Below, piece after piece: positions 10,333 through 18,913 of a stretch of DNA of 37,586 nt. The translations under genes were made by a program, and so were the position numbers. The number at the start of each line of letters is the position of its first letter. Position 1 is the stretch's first letter. The DNA lies in contig JAPLQN010000055.1 in NCBI GenBank assembly GCA_026399645.1, positions 1 through 37,586 on the forward strand, written 5' to 3'. This DNA is from Candidatus Methylopumilus sp. (GTDB taxonomy: Bacteria; Pseudomonadota; Gammaproteobacteria; Burkholderiales; Methylophilaceae). Below the pieces are notes generated by a model. It worked only from the letters and a program-made list of their open reading frames with translations, was not told the origin of the DNA and searched no databases.

Positions 10333-12489
10333 ATGAATGCATCCCTTCCCAGCCAGAATCAATTCAAAGATTTGAATGAGAAACAAGTTGAAGCTGTAAC
10401 ACTTCAAAATGAATCTGCACTCATTCTCGCTGGTGCAGGGAGCGGCAAAACTAAAGTACTCACTTCCAGAATTGCATGGCTTATTCAAACAAACGTAGTG
10501 AGTCCTTTTGGTCTTATCGCTGTGACATTTACCAATAAAGCTGCAAAAGAAATGCTGCACAGAATTACCATGCAGCTTCCCATCAATACAAGAGGTATGT
10601 GGGTAGGTACATTCCATGGTTTATGTAATCGATTTCTTAAAACGCATGCAAGAGATGCTGGCTTGCCTGAGACATTCCAAATATTAGATAGCCAAGATCA
10701 GTTATCTTTAATTAAAAGAACGATGAAAGTAATGAATGTAGACACTGAAACTTATGCACCTAAACAAGTGCAACACTATATAAATGGTTGCAAAGATGAA
10801 GGCTTAAGAGCTACTCATGTAGATAATTACGACGCACATTCAAAAAAATTAAATGAAGTCTATCTTGAATATGAGAAACAATGTCAAAAAGAAGGATTGG
10901 TTGATTTTGGTGAATTGCTTTTAAGGTGTTATGAACTTTTCGAAAAAAATATAGCCATTCGCCAGCACTATCAAGATCGATTTAAACATATCCTCATTGA
11001 TGAGTTTCAAGATACAAGCGGACTTCAATATCAATGGTTAAAACTTCTTGCAGGTAACAGCAGTTTTATATTTGCTGTAGGGGACGATGATCAATCTATC
11101 TATAGTTTTAGAGGAGCTAGAGTTGGCAATATGAAAGATCTTGAAAGAGATTTCCATGTCAAACAAATTATTAAGCTAGAACAAAACTACAGATCTAAAA
11201 GTAACATTCTTAACACCGCAAATGCCATCATTGATCATAACAAAAATAGATTAGGCAAGAACTTATGGACTTCCGCTGGAGAGGGTGATCCCATTCGTAT
11301 TTATACAGGCCATACCGATATTGATGAAGCCAAGTTTATCGTAGATGAAATAAAAATGCTTCATAGGGAAGGTGTATCGCTCAATCATATTGCTATTCTT
11401 TATAGAAGCAACGCGCAGTCGCGTGTTCTCGAACATAATATTTTTTCATCCAACTTACCTTATCGTGTATACGGTGGGTTACGTTTCTTTGAGCGTGCTG
11501 AAATTAAACATGCGATTGCTTACTTAAGACTCATTGCAAATAAAAATGATGACAGTGCATTTTTAAGAATTGTAAATTTTCCAACGCGCGGTATTGGAAG
11601 TAGGTCATTAGAAAGTCTTCAAGATATTTCTAGACAGGATAGTTGCAGCTTTTGGGATGCTGCGGTGAAATCATCAGATCAAACACCCACAATCAAAAAA
11701 GGCTTACCTTATTTTATCCATCTGATCAAACATATTGAAAGCGGCTTTGAAGGATTAACGCTTCCACAAATGATTGATCTCATTATTAACGAATCAGGGC
11801 TTAAGGACCACTATACCAATGAAAAAGATGGTTTAGATAGGGTCTCTAACTTAAATGAATTGGTCTCTGCAGCCGCAACATTTCTTAATAATGATAATAA
11901 TGAGTCTGCAAATCCGCTTGGGGATTTTTTAAATTATTCCTCTTTAGAAAGTGGTGATATGCAAGCGAGTGAGGGTTCAGATGCCATCCAACTCATGACT
12001 ATTCACTCATCCAAGGGGTTGGAATTTGACGTAGTGTTTATTTCAGGCCTTGAAGAAGGTTTATGTCCACACGAACAAAGTCTTTTTGAATCCAAAGGGC
12101 TTGAGGAGGAGAGAAGGCTTATGTATGTTGCTGTGACAAGAGCTCGATCAAAACTATACCTAAGTTATGCATTATCAAGAATGCTTCATGGCCAGACAAG
12201 ATATGGTATGCCATCAAGATTCCTGGAAGAGATCCCTGAGAGTCTTGTTAAAAACATTAACACAATCAATTTTAAAAATAATGTAGATCAGATTGAAGAA
12301 AATTATTCACAACCTAATCAGCAGAAACATACTTGGCGTATTGGTGAATCTATCATGCATGAAAAATTTGGCCAAGGAACCGTTTTAGGTTATGAAGGTA
12401 ATGCTGATGATTTAAGAATCCAAATTAAATTTACTAAAGCAGGGACCAAATGGCTTGCGATGGAATACGCAAAACTCTTTAAACACTAG
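10333..12489 (+). CDS. uvrD: DNA helicase II (UvrD/PcrA family)
   Basis: This superfamily 1A helicase unwinds DNA 3' to 5' in nucleotide excision and mismatch repair. At 718 residues it is the length of E. coli UvrD. The helicase motifs are complete and in order: Walker A ILAGAGSGKTKVL at about residue 30, TFTNKAAKEM, DEFQDTS (motif II), GDDDQSIYSFRGA (III), QNYRS (IV), TIHSSKGLEFDVVF (V) and RRLMYVAVTRAR (VI). The C-terminal Tudor-like region (GESIMHEKFGQGTVLGYEG) supports UvrD/PcrA rather than Rep. It lies alone behind the groEL terminator and its stop overlaps the convergent membrane protein gene by four bases. Confidence 0.95.
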   Translation: MNASLPSQNQFKDLNEKQVEAVTLQNESALILAGAGSGKTKVLTSRIAWLIQTNVVSPFGLIAVTFTNKAAKEMLHRITMQLPINTRGMWVGTFHGLCNRFLKTHARDAGLPETFQILDSQDQLSLIKRTMKVMNVDTETYAPKQVQHYINGCKDEGLRATHVDNYDAHSKKLNEVYLEYEKQCQKEGLVDFGELLLRCYELFEKNIAIRQHYQDRFKHILIDEFQDTSGLQYQWLKLLAGNSSFIFAVGDDDQSIYSFRGARVGNMKDLERDFHVKQIIKLEQNYRSKSNILNTANAIIDHNKNRLGKNLWTSAGEGDPIRIYTGHTDIDEAKFIVDEIKMLHREGVSLNHIAILYRSNAQSRVLEHNIFSSNLPYRVYGGLRFFERAEIKHAIAYLRLIANKNDDSAFLRIVNFPTRGIGSRSLESLQDISRQDSCSFWDAAVKSSDQTPTIKKGLPYFIHLIKHIESGFEGLTLPQMIDLIINESGLKDHYTNEKDGLDRVSNLNELVSAAATFLNNDNNESANPLGDFLNYSSLESGDMQASEGSDAIQLMTIHSSKGLEFDVVFISGLEEGLCPHEQSLFESKGLEEERRLMYVAVTRARSKLYLSYALSRMLHGQTRYGMPSRFLEEIPESLVKNINTINFKNNVDQIEENYSQPNQQKHTWRIGESIMHEKFGQGTVLGYEGNADDLRIQIKFTKAGTKWLAMEYAKLFKH

Positions 12490-13256
12490 TAGCTTTTAGC
12501 AGACTTAAAAATATCTCGGTAACTAATATATTGAAATGCAAACATCACCGATGTGATGACAAGCAATGCAAAGAAAATAATTGCACCCATTAATGAAGGT
12601 CCTATAGCGGGGAAGAGTGAAGCGAGTGCGCCAATTAATAACTCACATGACAACATAAATAATATCGCTATTGTTGAAAAAATAAGCCATGAAAGACCTA
12701 AAGGAAAAATATACATTAAGCATCCGGCGATACTAGATTTAATTGATTTGAAAAGTGAATAGTTGTTATAAACGATCAGCATTGGCGAGAACCAAGTCGC
12801 CATAAGTAACGGCAGAAGGAGTAGGATTAATTTTCCAATCATGGGCAAAAAATTATTAATTACTGTCACAAGCTCATTATTATTCTCTGATAGTTGAATA
12901 AAGCCCTGCATTTCAGAATTTAAAACCATCGTCACCATAGCCGCATAAATTAAGCAAATGAAGCCAAGCATTAGCAATGTTGTGAGTCTAGGTTTAATTT
13001 TTTCAAATACCGCTAAAAAATTTTCTTCCTTATTTTTGTCATGAGTCTTGTAGAAGTTAACTGCGAATACCAAAAATATTGGCCAAATCAAGATAGATGC
13101 AATTGAAAAGATTTGAATCATGGGCATTGAAGGCAATAGCATGAAAATAAAAAGATAAGCTAGGCTAAGCATCAATGATTGATTGGGTGTCTTTTTGAAA
13201 AGTTTGAAGCTTTCTTTATTCCAGCGAATGGAATCTCGGAATGTAATTTTTTTCAT
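12486..13256 (-). CDS. BPSS1780-like integral membrane protein
   Basis: This is a 256-residue polytopic membrane protein with about six hydrophobic segments and no catalytic motif. The N-terminal SIRWNKESFKLFKKTPNQS followed by paired membrane helices recalls the BPSS1780 family of betaproteobacteria; I assign this from memory and am only moderately sure of the family name. Function is unknown. It has an AAGG Shine-Dalgarno sequence and starts 18 bases after thrB, so it is probably the last gene of the LOG-DUF2782-thrB run. Its TAG overlaps the uvrD TAG in the palindrome CTAG. Confidence 0.75.
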   Translation of the reverse strand: MKKITFRDSIRWNKESFKLFKKTPNQSLMLSLAYLFIFMLLPSMPMIQIFSIASILIWPIFLVFAVNFYKTHDKNKEENFLAVFEKIKPRLTTLLMLGFICLIYAAMVTMVLNSEMQGFIQLSENNNELVTVINNFLPMIGKLILLLLPLLMATWFSPMLIVYNNYSLFKSIKSSIAGCLMYIFPLGLSWLIFSTIAILFMLSCELLIGALASLFPAIGPSLMGAIIFFALLVITSVMFAFQYISYRDIFKSAKSY

Positions 13257-13274
13257 ATCAATTTACCTTAAAAT

Positions 13275-14195
13275 TTATCCGCCAATGCGTTTCTTTAAAA
13301 TTTTCTTAAAATGATTAGGGTCTTTTATGAAGGTGAGTGCACCTTCTTCTGCATAATAGAAGTCGTTAAGTCTTGAAACCCAAAATCTAAGAGACGCTAA
13401 TCTTAATACATCATTCCAAGCTTGATCTTCATTATCATTAAAAGATCTTATCTTCTTATAAGCATCTAAGAATGCATTCAGTCTTGTCTCATCAAAAGAA
13501 CCATCGCTATTCACGCACCAATCATTTACTGCTATAGCCACATCTAAAATAAGATAATCTGTGCAAGCGTAATAAAAGTCAATAAAGCCTGATACCTCAT
13601 CATTTAAAAAGAGAACGTTGTCCTTAAATAGATCTCCATGAATAGTAGATTTAGGAAGCTTATAATTTTGCTTTTCTTGGTAAAGAATCTCTTCTCTTAA
13701 TAATTTACTTTCGTCTTGAGGTAACTCATTAAATAAAGTTTCAGCCGTTTTTTTTATCCAGCTAAGGTCTCTTGTATTTTGATGTTGAGACATAAAATTG
13801 GTTGACTTCACGTGGAGCTCTGCGAGGCTTTTGCCAACAGCTTTGCAATGATTGACTTCAGGGTTAGTGACCTCTTTACCCTTTAAACATGTCACGATTA
13901 AGGCGGGTTTATTTTTTAAAATACTTAGTGCTGTGCCATTATTTTTGAAAATTGGTTTGGGGCATAAAAATGAATGTGTCGCTAGATGGGACATCAGATC
14001 TACAAAATAAGGGAGATCTTCTATGGTATTTTTTTCGAAGAGCGTTAAAACAAATCGGTCGTGCGCCGTCATCAAAAAATAGTTGGTATTCGTTATCCCA
14101 GACTTAATACCTTGATAATCAGTGAGATCATCAAAAGCATAATCTTGAAGCCAGATTTTTAATTCTTCAATATTAACTGATGTGTAGACTGACAT
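13275..14195 (-). CDS. thrB: Homoserine kinase (APH-fold ThrB)
   Basis: This enzyme phosphorylates homoserine in threonine synthesis. It belongs to the aminoglycoside-phosphotransferase-like ThrB type found in many proteobacteria rather than the GHMP type of E. coli. The 306 residues begin with the family's SVYTSVNIEELKIWL, followed by GIKSGITNTNYF (nucleotide-binding region). The catalytic loop is HGDLFKDNVLF near residue 188, and the metal-binding GFIDFYYA follows. The ATG at 14195 abuts the U-tract of an intrinsic terminator, so there is no Shine-Dalgarno sequence and expression may depend on read-through or on a promoter I could not identify. The next in-frame Met lies too far inside the domain to be an alternative start. 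Confidence 0.93.
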   Translation of the reverse strand: MSVYTSVNIEELKIWLQDYAFDDLTDYQGIKSGITNTNYFLMTAHDRFVLTLFEKNTIEDLPYFVDLMSHLATHSFLCPKPIFKNNGTALSILKNKPALIVTCLKGKEVTNPEVNHCKAVGKSLAELHVKSTNFMSQHQNTRDLSWIKKTAETLFNELPQDESKLLREEILYQEKQNYKLPKSTIHGDLFKDNVLFLNDEVSGFIDFYYACTDYLILDVAIAVNDWCVNSDGSFDETRLNAFLDAYKKIRSFNDNEDQAWNDVLRLASLRFWVSRLNDFYYAEEGALTFIKDPNHFKKILKKRIGG

Positions 14196-14222
14196 AAAAA
14201 AAAGGGCTTATTGCCCTTTCAA
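14196..14222 (-). terminator. Intrinsic terminator immediately before thrB
   Basis: On the minus strand AAAGGGC and GCCCTTT (plus-strand 14201-14207 and 14213-14219) form a 7-base stem with a 5-base loop, followed directly by a run of eight T (14203-14196) that touches the thrB ATG. It has the form of a factor-independent terminator for DUF2782 transcripts. On the plus strand there is no T-run, so it works in one direction only. It could also act as an attenuator for thrB. Confidence 0.85.
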
Positions 14223-14229
14223 AAAAAAT

Positions 14230-14574
14230 TTAGAATCTAAATATTACCCACTTAGGCACAGAGAGAGGTTGGCTAGGGCCATCAAATTTTGCCCAACCAC
14301 CGTCTTGATCTTCCTTCAATAAATAATAGGAAGGTCCACCAGCGGGAGGCGTTACTTTCATCATATAAAGTTCACCATTAATGCGGTATTCTTCGACTGT
14401 ATCAGCCCCTTTTTTGGTGATGGTAATTTGAGGCTCATCCACAATATCGCTTTCAAAATTCTTTGGTGGTGGCTTCACTTCTTCCAAAAGCTCAAGTTTT
14501 TTTTCAGCCGTGACATTTAAGCTTATTAAGACAGTCGCCAATAAAAAAGCTTTAATTGTGTTTTGTATTTTCAT
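14230..14574 (-). CDS. DUF2782 family exported protein
   Basis: This is a small predicted exported protein of about 114 residues. The N-terminal hydrophobic stretch AFLLATVLISLNVTA is a signal peptide. The mature part carries the DUF2782 pattern: PQITITKKGADTVEEYRING, then LYMMKVTPPAGGPSYYLL, and a terminal KWVIFRF. Function is unknown. I choose the ATG at 14574 over a TTG two codons upstream. It lies between the LOG-family gene and thrB, with a terminator after it. Linkage of this family with thrB and polA is, as I recall, common in betaproteobacteria. Confidence 0.85.
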   Translation of the reverse strand: MKIQNTIKAFLLATVLISLNVTAEKKLELLEEVKPPPKNFESDIVDEPQITITKKGADTVEEYRINGELYMMKVTPPAGGPSYYLLKEDQDGGWAKFDGPSQPLSVPKWVIFRF

Positions 14575-14624
14575 ACCCAAGATTCTAGCAAAAAACCTAT
14601 AGATGGTATGGTTTATTTGATAAT

Positions 14625-15353
14625 TTATAAGTAAAGCTGAGCTTTTCTCTCTGCGGGCGTTAGCGTAAAACCAATCGATTCATAATGGTTAAATATCGCA
14701 TCCACAATCTCTTTAGGTCCCTCAAGTATTTGGATCAAATCCAAGTCTTTTAATTCAGCCATCCCTTCATTTACGATTTTATCTTTTAACCAGTCTAGTA
14801 AGCCGGACCAGAACTCCTTTCCCACTAAAATGATAGGAATTTTTCTTGATTTACCCGTTTGAATAAGTGTGATCACTTCCATTAATTCATCAAGCGTTCC
14901 AAATCCCCCTGGCAAGACGACGTAAGCTGAAGCGTACTTAATAAACATCACTTTACGCATAAAGAAATATTTAAAATTTATCGAAATATCCTGGTAGTCA
15001 TTCGATTTTTGTTCGTGGGGCAAATTAATATTAAGTCCAATGCTAGGGCCCTTGCCTAAAGAAGCCCCTTTATTAACTGCTTCCATAAGGCCAGGACCGC
15101 CGCCAGAAATAACGCTAAACCCGGAGTTGGATAGCGCCTCCGCTATATCAACGGTGAGCTTGTAATAAGGATGATCTTCGCTAACCCTAGCACTTCCAAA
15201 CACGGATACGGCAGGGGTTATTTTTTTAAGTTTTTCGGTAGCGCCAACAAATTCTGACATAATTTCGAATGCATACCAGGATTCACTCTCATTATGAGTT
15301 TCATCAAACAATTCTGGGCCGTTAAATTTAGGTATCTTTTTATCTGCTGACAT
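14625..15353 (-). CDS. LOG family (TIGR00730) nucleotide phosphoribohydrolase-like protein
   Basis: This protein has a Rossmann-type fold of the LOG (Lonely Guy) family, whose studied members hydrolyse nucleoside 5'-monophosphates to free base and ribose 5-phosphate. The signature motifs are GGGPGLMEAVNKGA and PGGFGTLDELMEV, the latter holding the catalytic Glu. The bacterial substrate is uncertain and may be AMP or other nucleotides (Ppn family) rather than cytokinins. I start it at the ATG at 15353; a longer reading begins with TTG at 15365. It is divergent from polA with only 21 bases between the starts, so any promoter must extend into one of the coding regions. Confidence 0.9.
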   Translation of the reverse strand: MSADKKIPKFNGPELFDETHNESESWYAFEIMSEFVGATEKLKKITPAVSVFGSARVSEDHPYYKLTVDIAEALSNSGFSVISGGGPGLMEAVNKGASLGKGPSIGLNINLPHEQKSNDYQDISINFKYFFMRKVMFIKYASAYVVLPGGFGTLDELMEVITLIQTGKSRKIPIILVGKEFWSGLLDWLKDKIVNEGMAELKDLDLIQILEGPKEIVDAIFNHYESIGFTLTPAERKAQLYL

Positions 15354-15374
15354 AAAAACTTTCAAAGTTAAACA

Positions 15375-18104
15375 ATGAAAACACTATTATTGGTCGATGG
15401 CTCTTCTTATCTTTATCGGGCGTTTCATGGATTGCCTGATCTTAGAAACAGTCACCAAGAACCTACTGGAGCTATTTATGGCGTCTTAAATATGCTCCGA
15501 AAACTCCACAAAGAGTTCCCTTCTGATTATAGCGTTTGCGTTTTTGATGCAAAAGGAAAAACTTTCAGGAATGATCTTTATCCCGAGTATAAGGCTAATC
15601 GATCCGCGATGCCTGATGATTTAAGAGCTCAAATTGAGCCGCTTCATGAAGCCATTACAGCGATGGGCTGGCCGATTCTTATTCAAGAGGGTGTCGAGGC
15701 TGACGATGTGATTGGGACCTTATGTAAGGAAGCCACCCAGCATCAATTTAATGTCGTAGTCTCAACAGGCGATAAGGATTTAGCTCAGCTTGTAAATAAA
15801 CATGTCACTTTAATTAATACGATGACGAATGAAAAACTTGATATCGAAGGTGTCAAAAACAAATTTGGGCTGATGCCCAATCAAATTATCGATTACTTAA
15901 CGCTTATTGGAGACACCTCAGATAACGTCCCTGGCGTTGAAAAAGTGGGTCCTAAAACTGCATTGAAGTGGCTTAATGAATATCAAACACTCGACAATAT
16001 CGTAAATAATGCTGCTCAATTCTCAGGTATCGTCGGTGAAAATTTAAGGAAAGCACTCGATTGGATTCCTAAAGCTAAAGATCTTATTACGATTCGATGT
16101 GATCTTGATATCGACAAAAATTGGGACAATTTCAAACCTAAAGCGCAAGACCCATCCACTTTAGAAAATTTATATCAGAGATTTGAATTTAAGAATTGGC
16201 TTAACGAAATTAAAGAAGGTAGCTCTGAGAATAATCTATCAGGTAAAAGTAGTGAAGAAAAAATATCTATCAAATCGCCCAGTCATTTTATTTCTAAAAT
16301 AAAATACGACACAATATTCGACAAAGATCTATTACATGTGTGGCTAGAAAAAATTACAGAAAAAAAATATGTCTGTGTCGACACAGAAACTAACTCGCTT
16401 GACACTATGCAGGCAAAAATTGTAGGTATATCGATAGCAGTGAATGCCGGGGAAGCAGCTTATATTCCTTTAGCGCATGATTATCCTGGAGCTCCCGAAC
16501 AGTTATCAATTGATACTATATTAAATTTACTGAAGCCCATGTTAGAAGATGAAAAAATTAAAAAAATTGGGCAAAACATTAAGTATGATGCACATGTATT
16601 TTTAAATCACGGTATACATCTTAAAGGCATTAAGCACGATACGATGTTACAAAGCTATGTGACGGAAAGTCATCAAAGCCATGGCATGGATAATTTAAGC
16701 TTAAGGCATCTAGGTCACACCTGTGTCAGTTATGAAGATGTAGCTGGCAAGGGCGTGAATCAACTTAAATTCAATCAGGTTGATATTAATGTAGCATCAC
16801 ATTACTCATCTGAAGATGCGGATGTCACTTTACAATTAAATCAATTCTTTAATCCTACAATTGAAAGTGATGTGTCACTTAAATTTATTTATGAAAATAT
16901 TGAAATACCGGCCGCTGGAGTGCTGTTAAAGATTGAAAGAAATGGTGTACTTGTAGATGATAAAAAATTAAATGCACAAAGTCATGAAATTGGTAAAAAA
17001 ATTCTACTGCTAGAAGAAGAGGCTTATCAATTAGCAGGACAACCTTTCAATCTCGCGTCGCCTAAACAATTACAAGATATTTTATTTAATAAGCTGGGTA
17101 TTAAATCTTTGAAAAAAACACCTTCAGGCGCTCCTTCTACAGATGAGGAAGTATTGCAAGATTTAGCCTTAGATTATCCTTTACCCAAATTATTACTCGA
17201 ACATCGGAGTCTATCTAAGCTTAAATCAACCTACACAGATAAACTACCAAAAATGATTAATGCCAACACTGGGCGGATTCATACAAGCTACAACCAGGCT
17301 GTAGCAATTACAGGACGTCTTGCAAGTTCAGATCCTAATTTACAAAATATCCCAATCCGAACCCTTGAAGGAAGAAAAATAAGAGAAGCATTTATTGCGA
17401 ATGAAGGCTCATCTATTCTATCTGCAGACTATTCTCAAATAGAGTTAAGAATCATGGCTCACCTATCTCAAGATAAACGATTACTTGAAGCTTTCAAGAA
17501 TAATGAAGATATTCATAAATCAACAGCAGCTGAAATCTTTGGTTGCGACCTAGGTAGTATTTCCCAAGAACAAAGGCGCTACGCAAAAGTAATTAATTTT
17601 GGCTTGATTTATGGTATGAGTGTATTTGGTTTATCAAAATCACTGGGTATTGAGCGCAGTGCGGCCTCAAATTATATTGAGACTTATTTTGCGAGATACC
17701 CTGGCGTTAAACGCTACATGGAAGAAGCGAAATTATTTGCTAAAGATAAAGGTTATGTAGAAACATTTTTTGGCAGACGATTATGGATTCCAGAAATTAA
17801 TAGCTCGAATGGTATTAGAAGATCTGCAGCAGAGAGAGCAGCAATTAACGCCCCCATGCAAGGCACTGCTGCTGACCTCATTAAGTTAGCAATGATTGCG
17901 GTCGATCAATGGCTTTCTCAAAACACACACTTAAAAACAATGATGATTATGCAGGTACACGATGAGCTTGTATTTGAAGTGCCTCAAGATGAAATCGATA
18001 TTTTACGAAAAGAATTACCTATCTTAATGGAGGGCGTTGCAAATCTTGATATTCCTCTTATTGTAGATATTGGCGTTGGATTGAATTGGGATACGGCACA
18101 CTAG
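15375..18104 (+). CDS. polA: DNA polymerase I
   Basis: This is the repair and primer-removal polymerase with all three activities. The 5'-3' exonuclease domain fills about residues 1-290 (LLVDGSSYLYRAFHG; GVEADDVIGTL; STGDKDLAQLV). The 3'-5' proofreading domain is intact, with the Asp/Glu pair in VDTETNSLD near residue 336. The polymerase domain has motif A DYSQIELRIMAHLS (about 683), the O-helix KVINFGLIYGMSVFG (about 737) and motif C VHDELVFE (about 860). The 909-residue length is normal. No Shine-Dalgarno sequence is visible before the ATG. The CinA-like gene begins one base after its stop. Confidence 0.98.
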   Translation: MKTLLLVDGSSYLYRAFHGLPDLRNSHQEPTGAIYGVLNMLRKLHKEFPSDYSVCVFDAKGKTFRNDLYPEYKANRSAMPDDLRAQIEPLHEAITAMGWPILIQEGVEADDVIGTLCKEATQHQFNVVVSTGDKDLAQLVNKHVTLINTMTNEKLDIEGVKNKFGLMPNQIIDYLTLIGDTSDNVPGVEKVGPKTALKWLNEYQTLDNIVNNAAQFSGIVGENLRKALDWIPKAKDLITIRCDLDIDKNWDNFKPKAQDPSTLENLYQRFEFKNWLNEIKEGSSENNLSGKSSEEKISIKSPSHFISKIKYDTIFDKDLLHVWLEKITEKKYVCVDTETNSLDTMQAKIVGISIAVNAGEAAYIPLAHDYPGAPEQLSIDTILNLLKPMLEDEKIKKIGQNIKYDAHVFLNHGIHLKGIKHDTMLQSYVTESHQSHGMDNLSLRHLGHTCVSYEDVAGKGVNQLKFNQVDINVASHYSSEDADVTLQLNQFFNPTIESDVSLKFIYENIEIPAAGVLLKIERNGVLVDDKKLNAQSHEIGKKILLLEEEAYQLAGQPFNLASPKQLQDILFNKLGIKSLKKTPSGAPSTDEEVLQDLALDYPLPKLLLEHRSLSKLKSTYTDKLPKMINANTGRIHTSYNQAVAITGRLASSDPNLQNIPIRTLEGRKIREAFIANEGSSILSADYSQIELRIMAHLSQDKRLLEAFKNNEDIHKSTAAEIFGCDLGSISQEQRRYAKVINFGLIYGMSVFGLSKSLGIERSAASNYIETYFARYPGVKRYMEEAKLFAKDKGYVETFFGRRLWIPEINSSNGIRRSAAERAAINAPMQGTAADLIKLAMIAVDQWLSQNTHLKTMMIMQVHDELVFEVPQDEIDILRKELPILMEGVANLDIPLIVDIGVGLNWDTAH

Positions 18105-18105
18105 A

Positions 18106-18840
18106 ATGGAATTTGGCACTTTAATTATTGGCGATGAAATTTTATCTGGCAAAAGACAAGATAAACATTTTGAGTACTTAAAAAAAACATTAAAAAAATA
18201 TGGTCTGTCATTATCTTGGGTGAAATACATTCAAGATGATTCGAAAGATATTATTCAATCAATCAGACAATCAATAAAATCCAATACTATTGTTTTCTCT
18301 TTTGGTGGCATTGGTGCAACACCAGATGACTTTACAAGGCAGGCTGCTGCAGACGCTTTTGAACTTCACTTAAGCAGAAATGATGAGGCTGTGAAACTGA
18401 TTGAAGAACAGTTTGGTGAGGGAGCTTACCCTAAAAGAGTCTTGATGGCAGATATTCCAGAGGGCGCATTATTAATTCCAAATGAGATTAATAAAATCCC
18501 AGGATTTAAAATTAATGGTCATCATTTCCTGCCAGGCTTCCCAGAAATGGCCTGGCCAATGGTTGAATGGATTCTCAACACTCACTATAAGCAACTATTA
18601 AATCAAAATGACTTTACTGAAGCTTCAATTTGGATAAATGATGTAAGTGAAAGCAAATTGATTGATTTAATGAATGAGATTGTAAAAAAATATCCAGAAA
18701 TTAAACTTTTTAGTCTGCCGAAATTAAAACCTATGAAGACTATTGAGCTTGGTGTTAAAGGTCCATCAAAATTAGTCCATGAAGCCATGCTAGAAATACA
18801 AGTCAAAATTGTAAATTTAGGCTATGAATGGCATAAGTAA
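18106..18840 (+). CDS. CinA-like molybdopterin-binding (MoCF) domain protein
   Basis: This 244-residue protein contains the MoaB/Mog-type domain found at the N-terminus of CinA. It opens with GTLIIGDEILSGKRQD and carries the family's FGGIGATPDDFTRQAAADA. The C-terminal nicotinamide-nucleotide amidase domain of full CinA is absent, so this is the single-domain form often labelled competence/damage-inducible protein A. Its reaction is not established by sequence; a link to DNA damage is only suggested by its position one base after polA, with which it is surely co-transcribed. Confidence 0.85.
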   Translation: MEFGTLIIGDEILSGKRQDKHFEYLKKTLKKYGLSLSWVKYIQDDSKDIIQSIRQSIKSNTIVFSFGGIGATPDDFTRQAAADAFELHLSRNDEAVKLIEEQFGEGAYPKRVLMADIPEGALLIPNEINKIPGFKINGHHFLPGFPEMAWPMVEWILNTHYKQLLNQNDFTEASIWINDVSESKLIDLMNEIVKKYPEIKLFSLPKLKPMKTIELGVKGPSKLVHEAMLEIQVKIVNLGYEWHK

Positions 18841-18870
18841 TTTGAAGTCTTCACTTTTATAAAAAGCCAT

Positions 18871-18889
18871 TTGCCTATAAAATAGGCAA
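18871..18889. repeat. Perfect inverted repeat upstream of dusB
   Basis: TTGCCTAT at 18871-18878 and ATAGGCAA at 18882-18889 form a perfect 8-base palindrome with an AAA spacer. It sits in the 73-base gap between the CinA-like gene and dusB. There is no T-run after it on the plus strand, so it is a poor intrinsic terminator. It may be a weak terminator hairpin, a leader structure or a protein-binding site for the dusB-fis operon. Confidence 0.55.
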
Positions 18890-18913
18890 CTTTCCCTAAG
18901 TAAATATACGACA

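Noticed and set aside
13275-14195. Reading the APH-fold gene as an aminoglycoside resistance kinase
   Set aside because: The N-terminal TSVNIEELKIWL, the GITNTNYF loop and the overall length match the ThrB homoserine kinase family, and the chromosomal setting is housekeeping.
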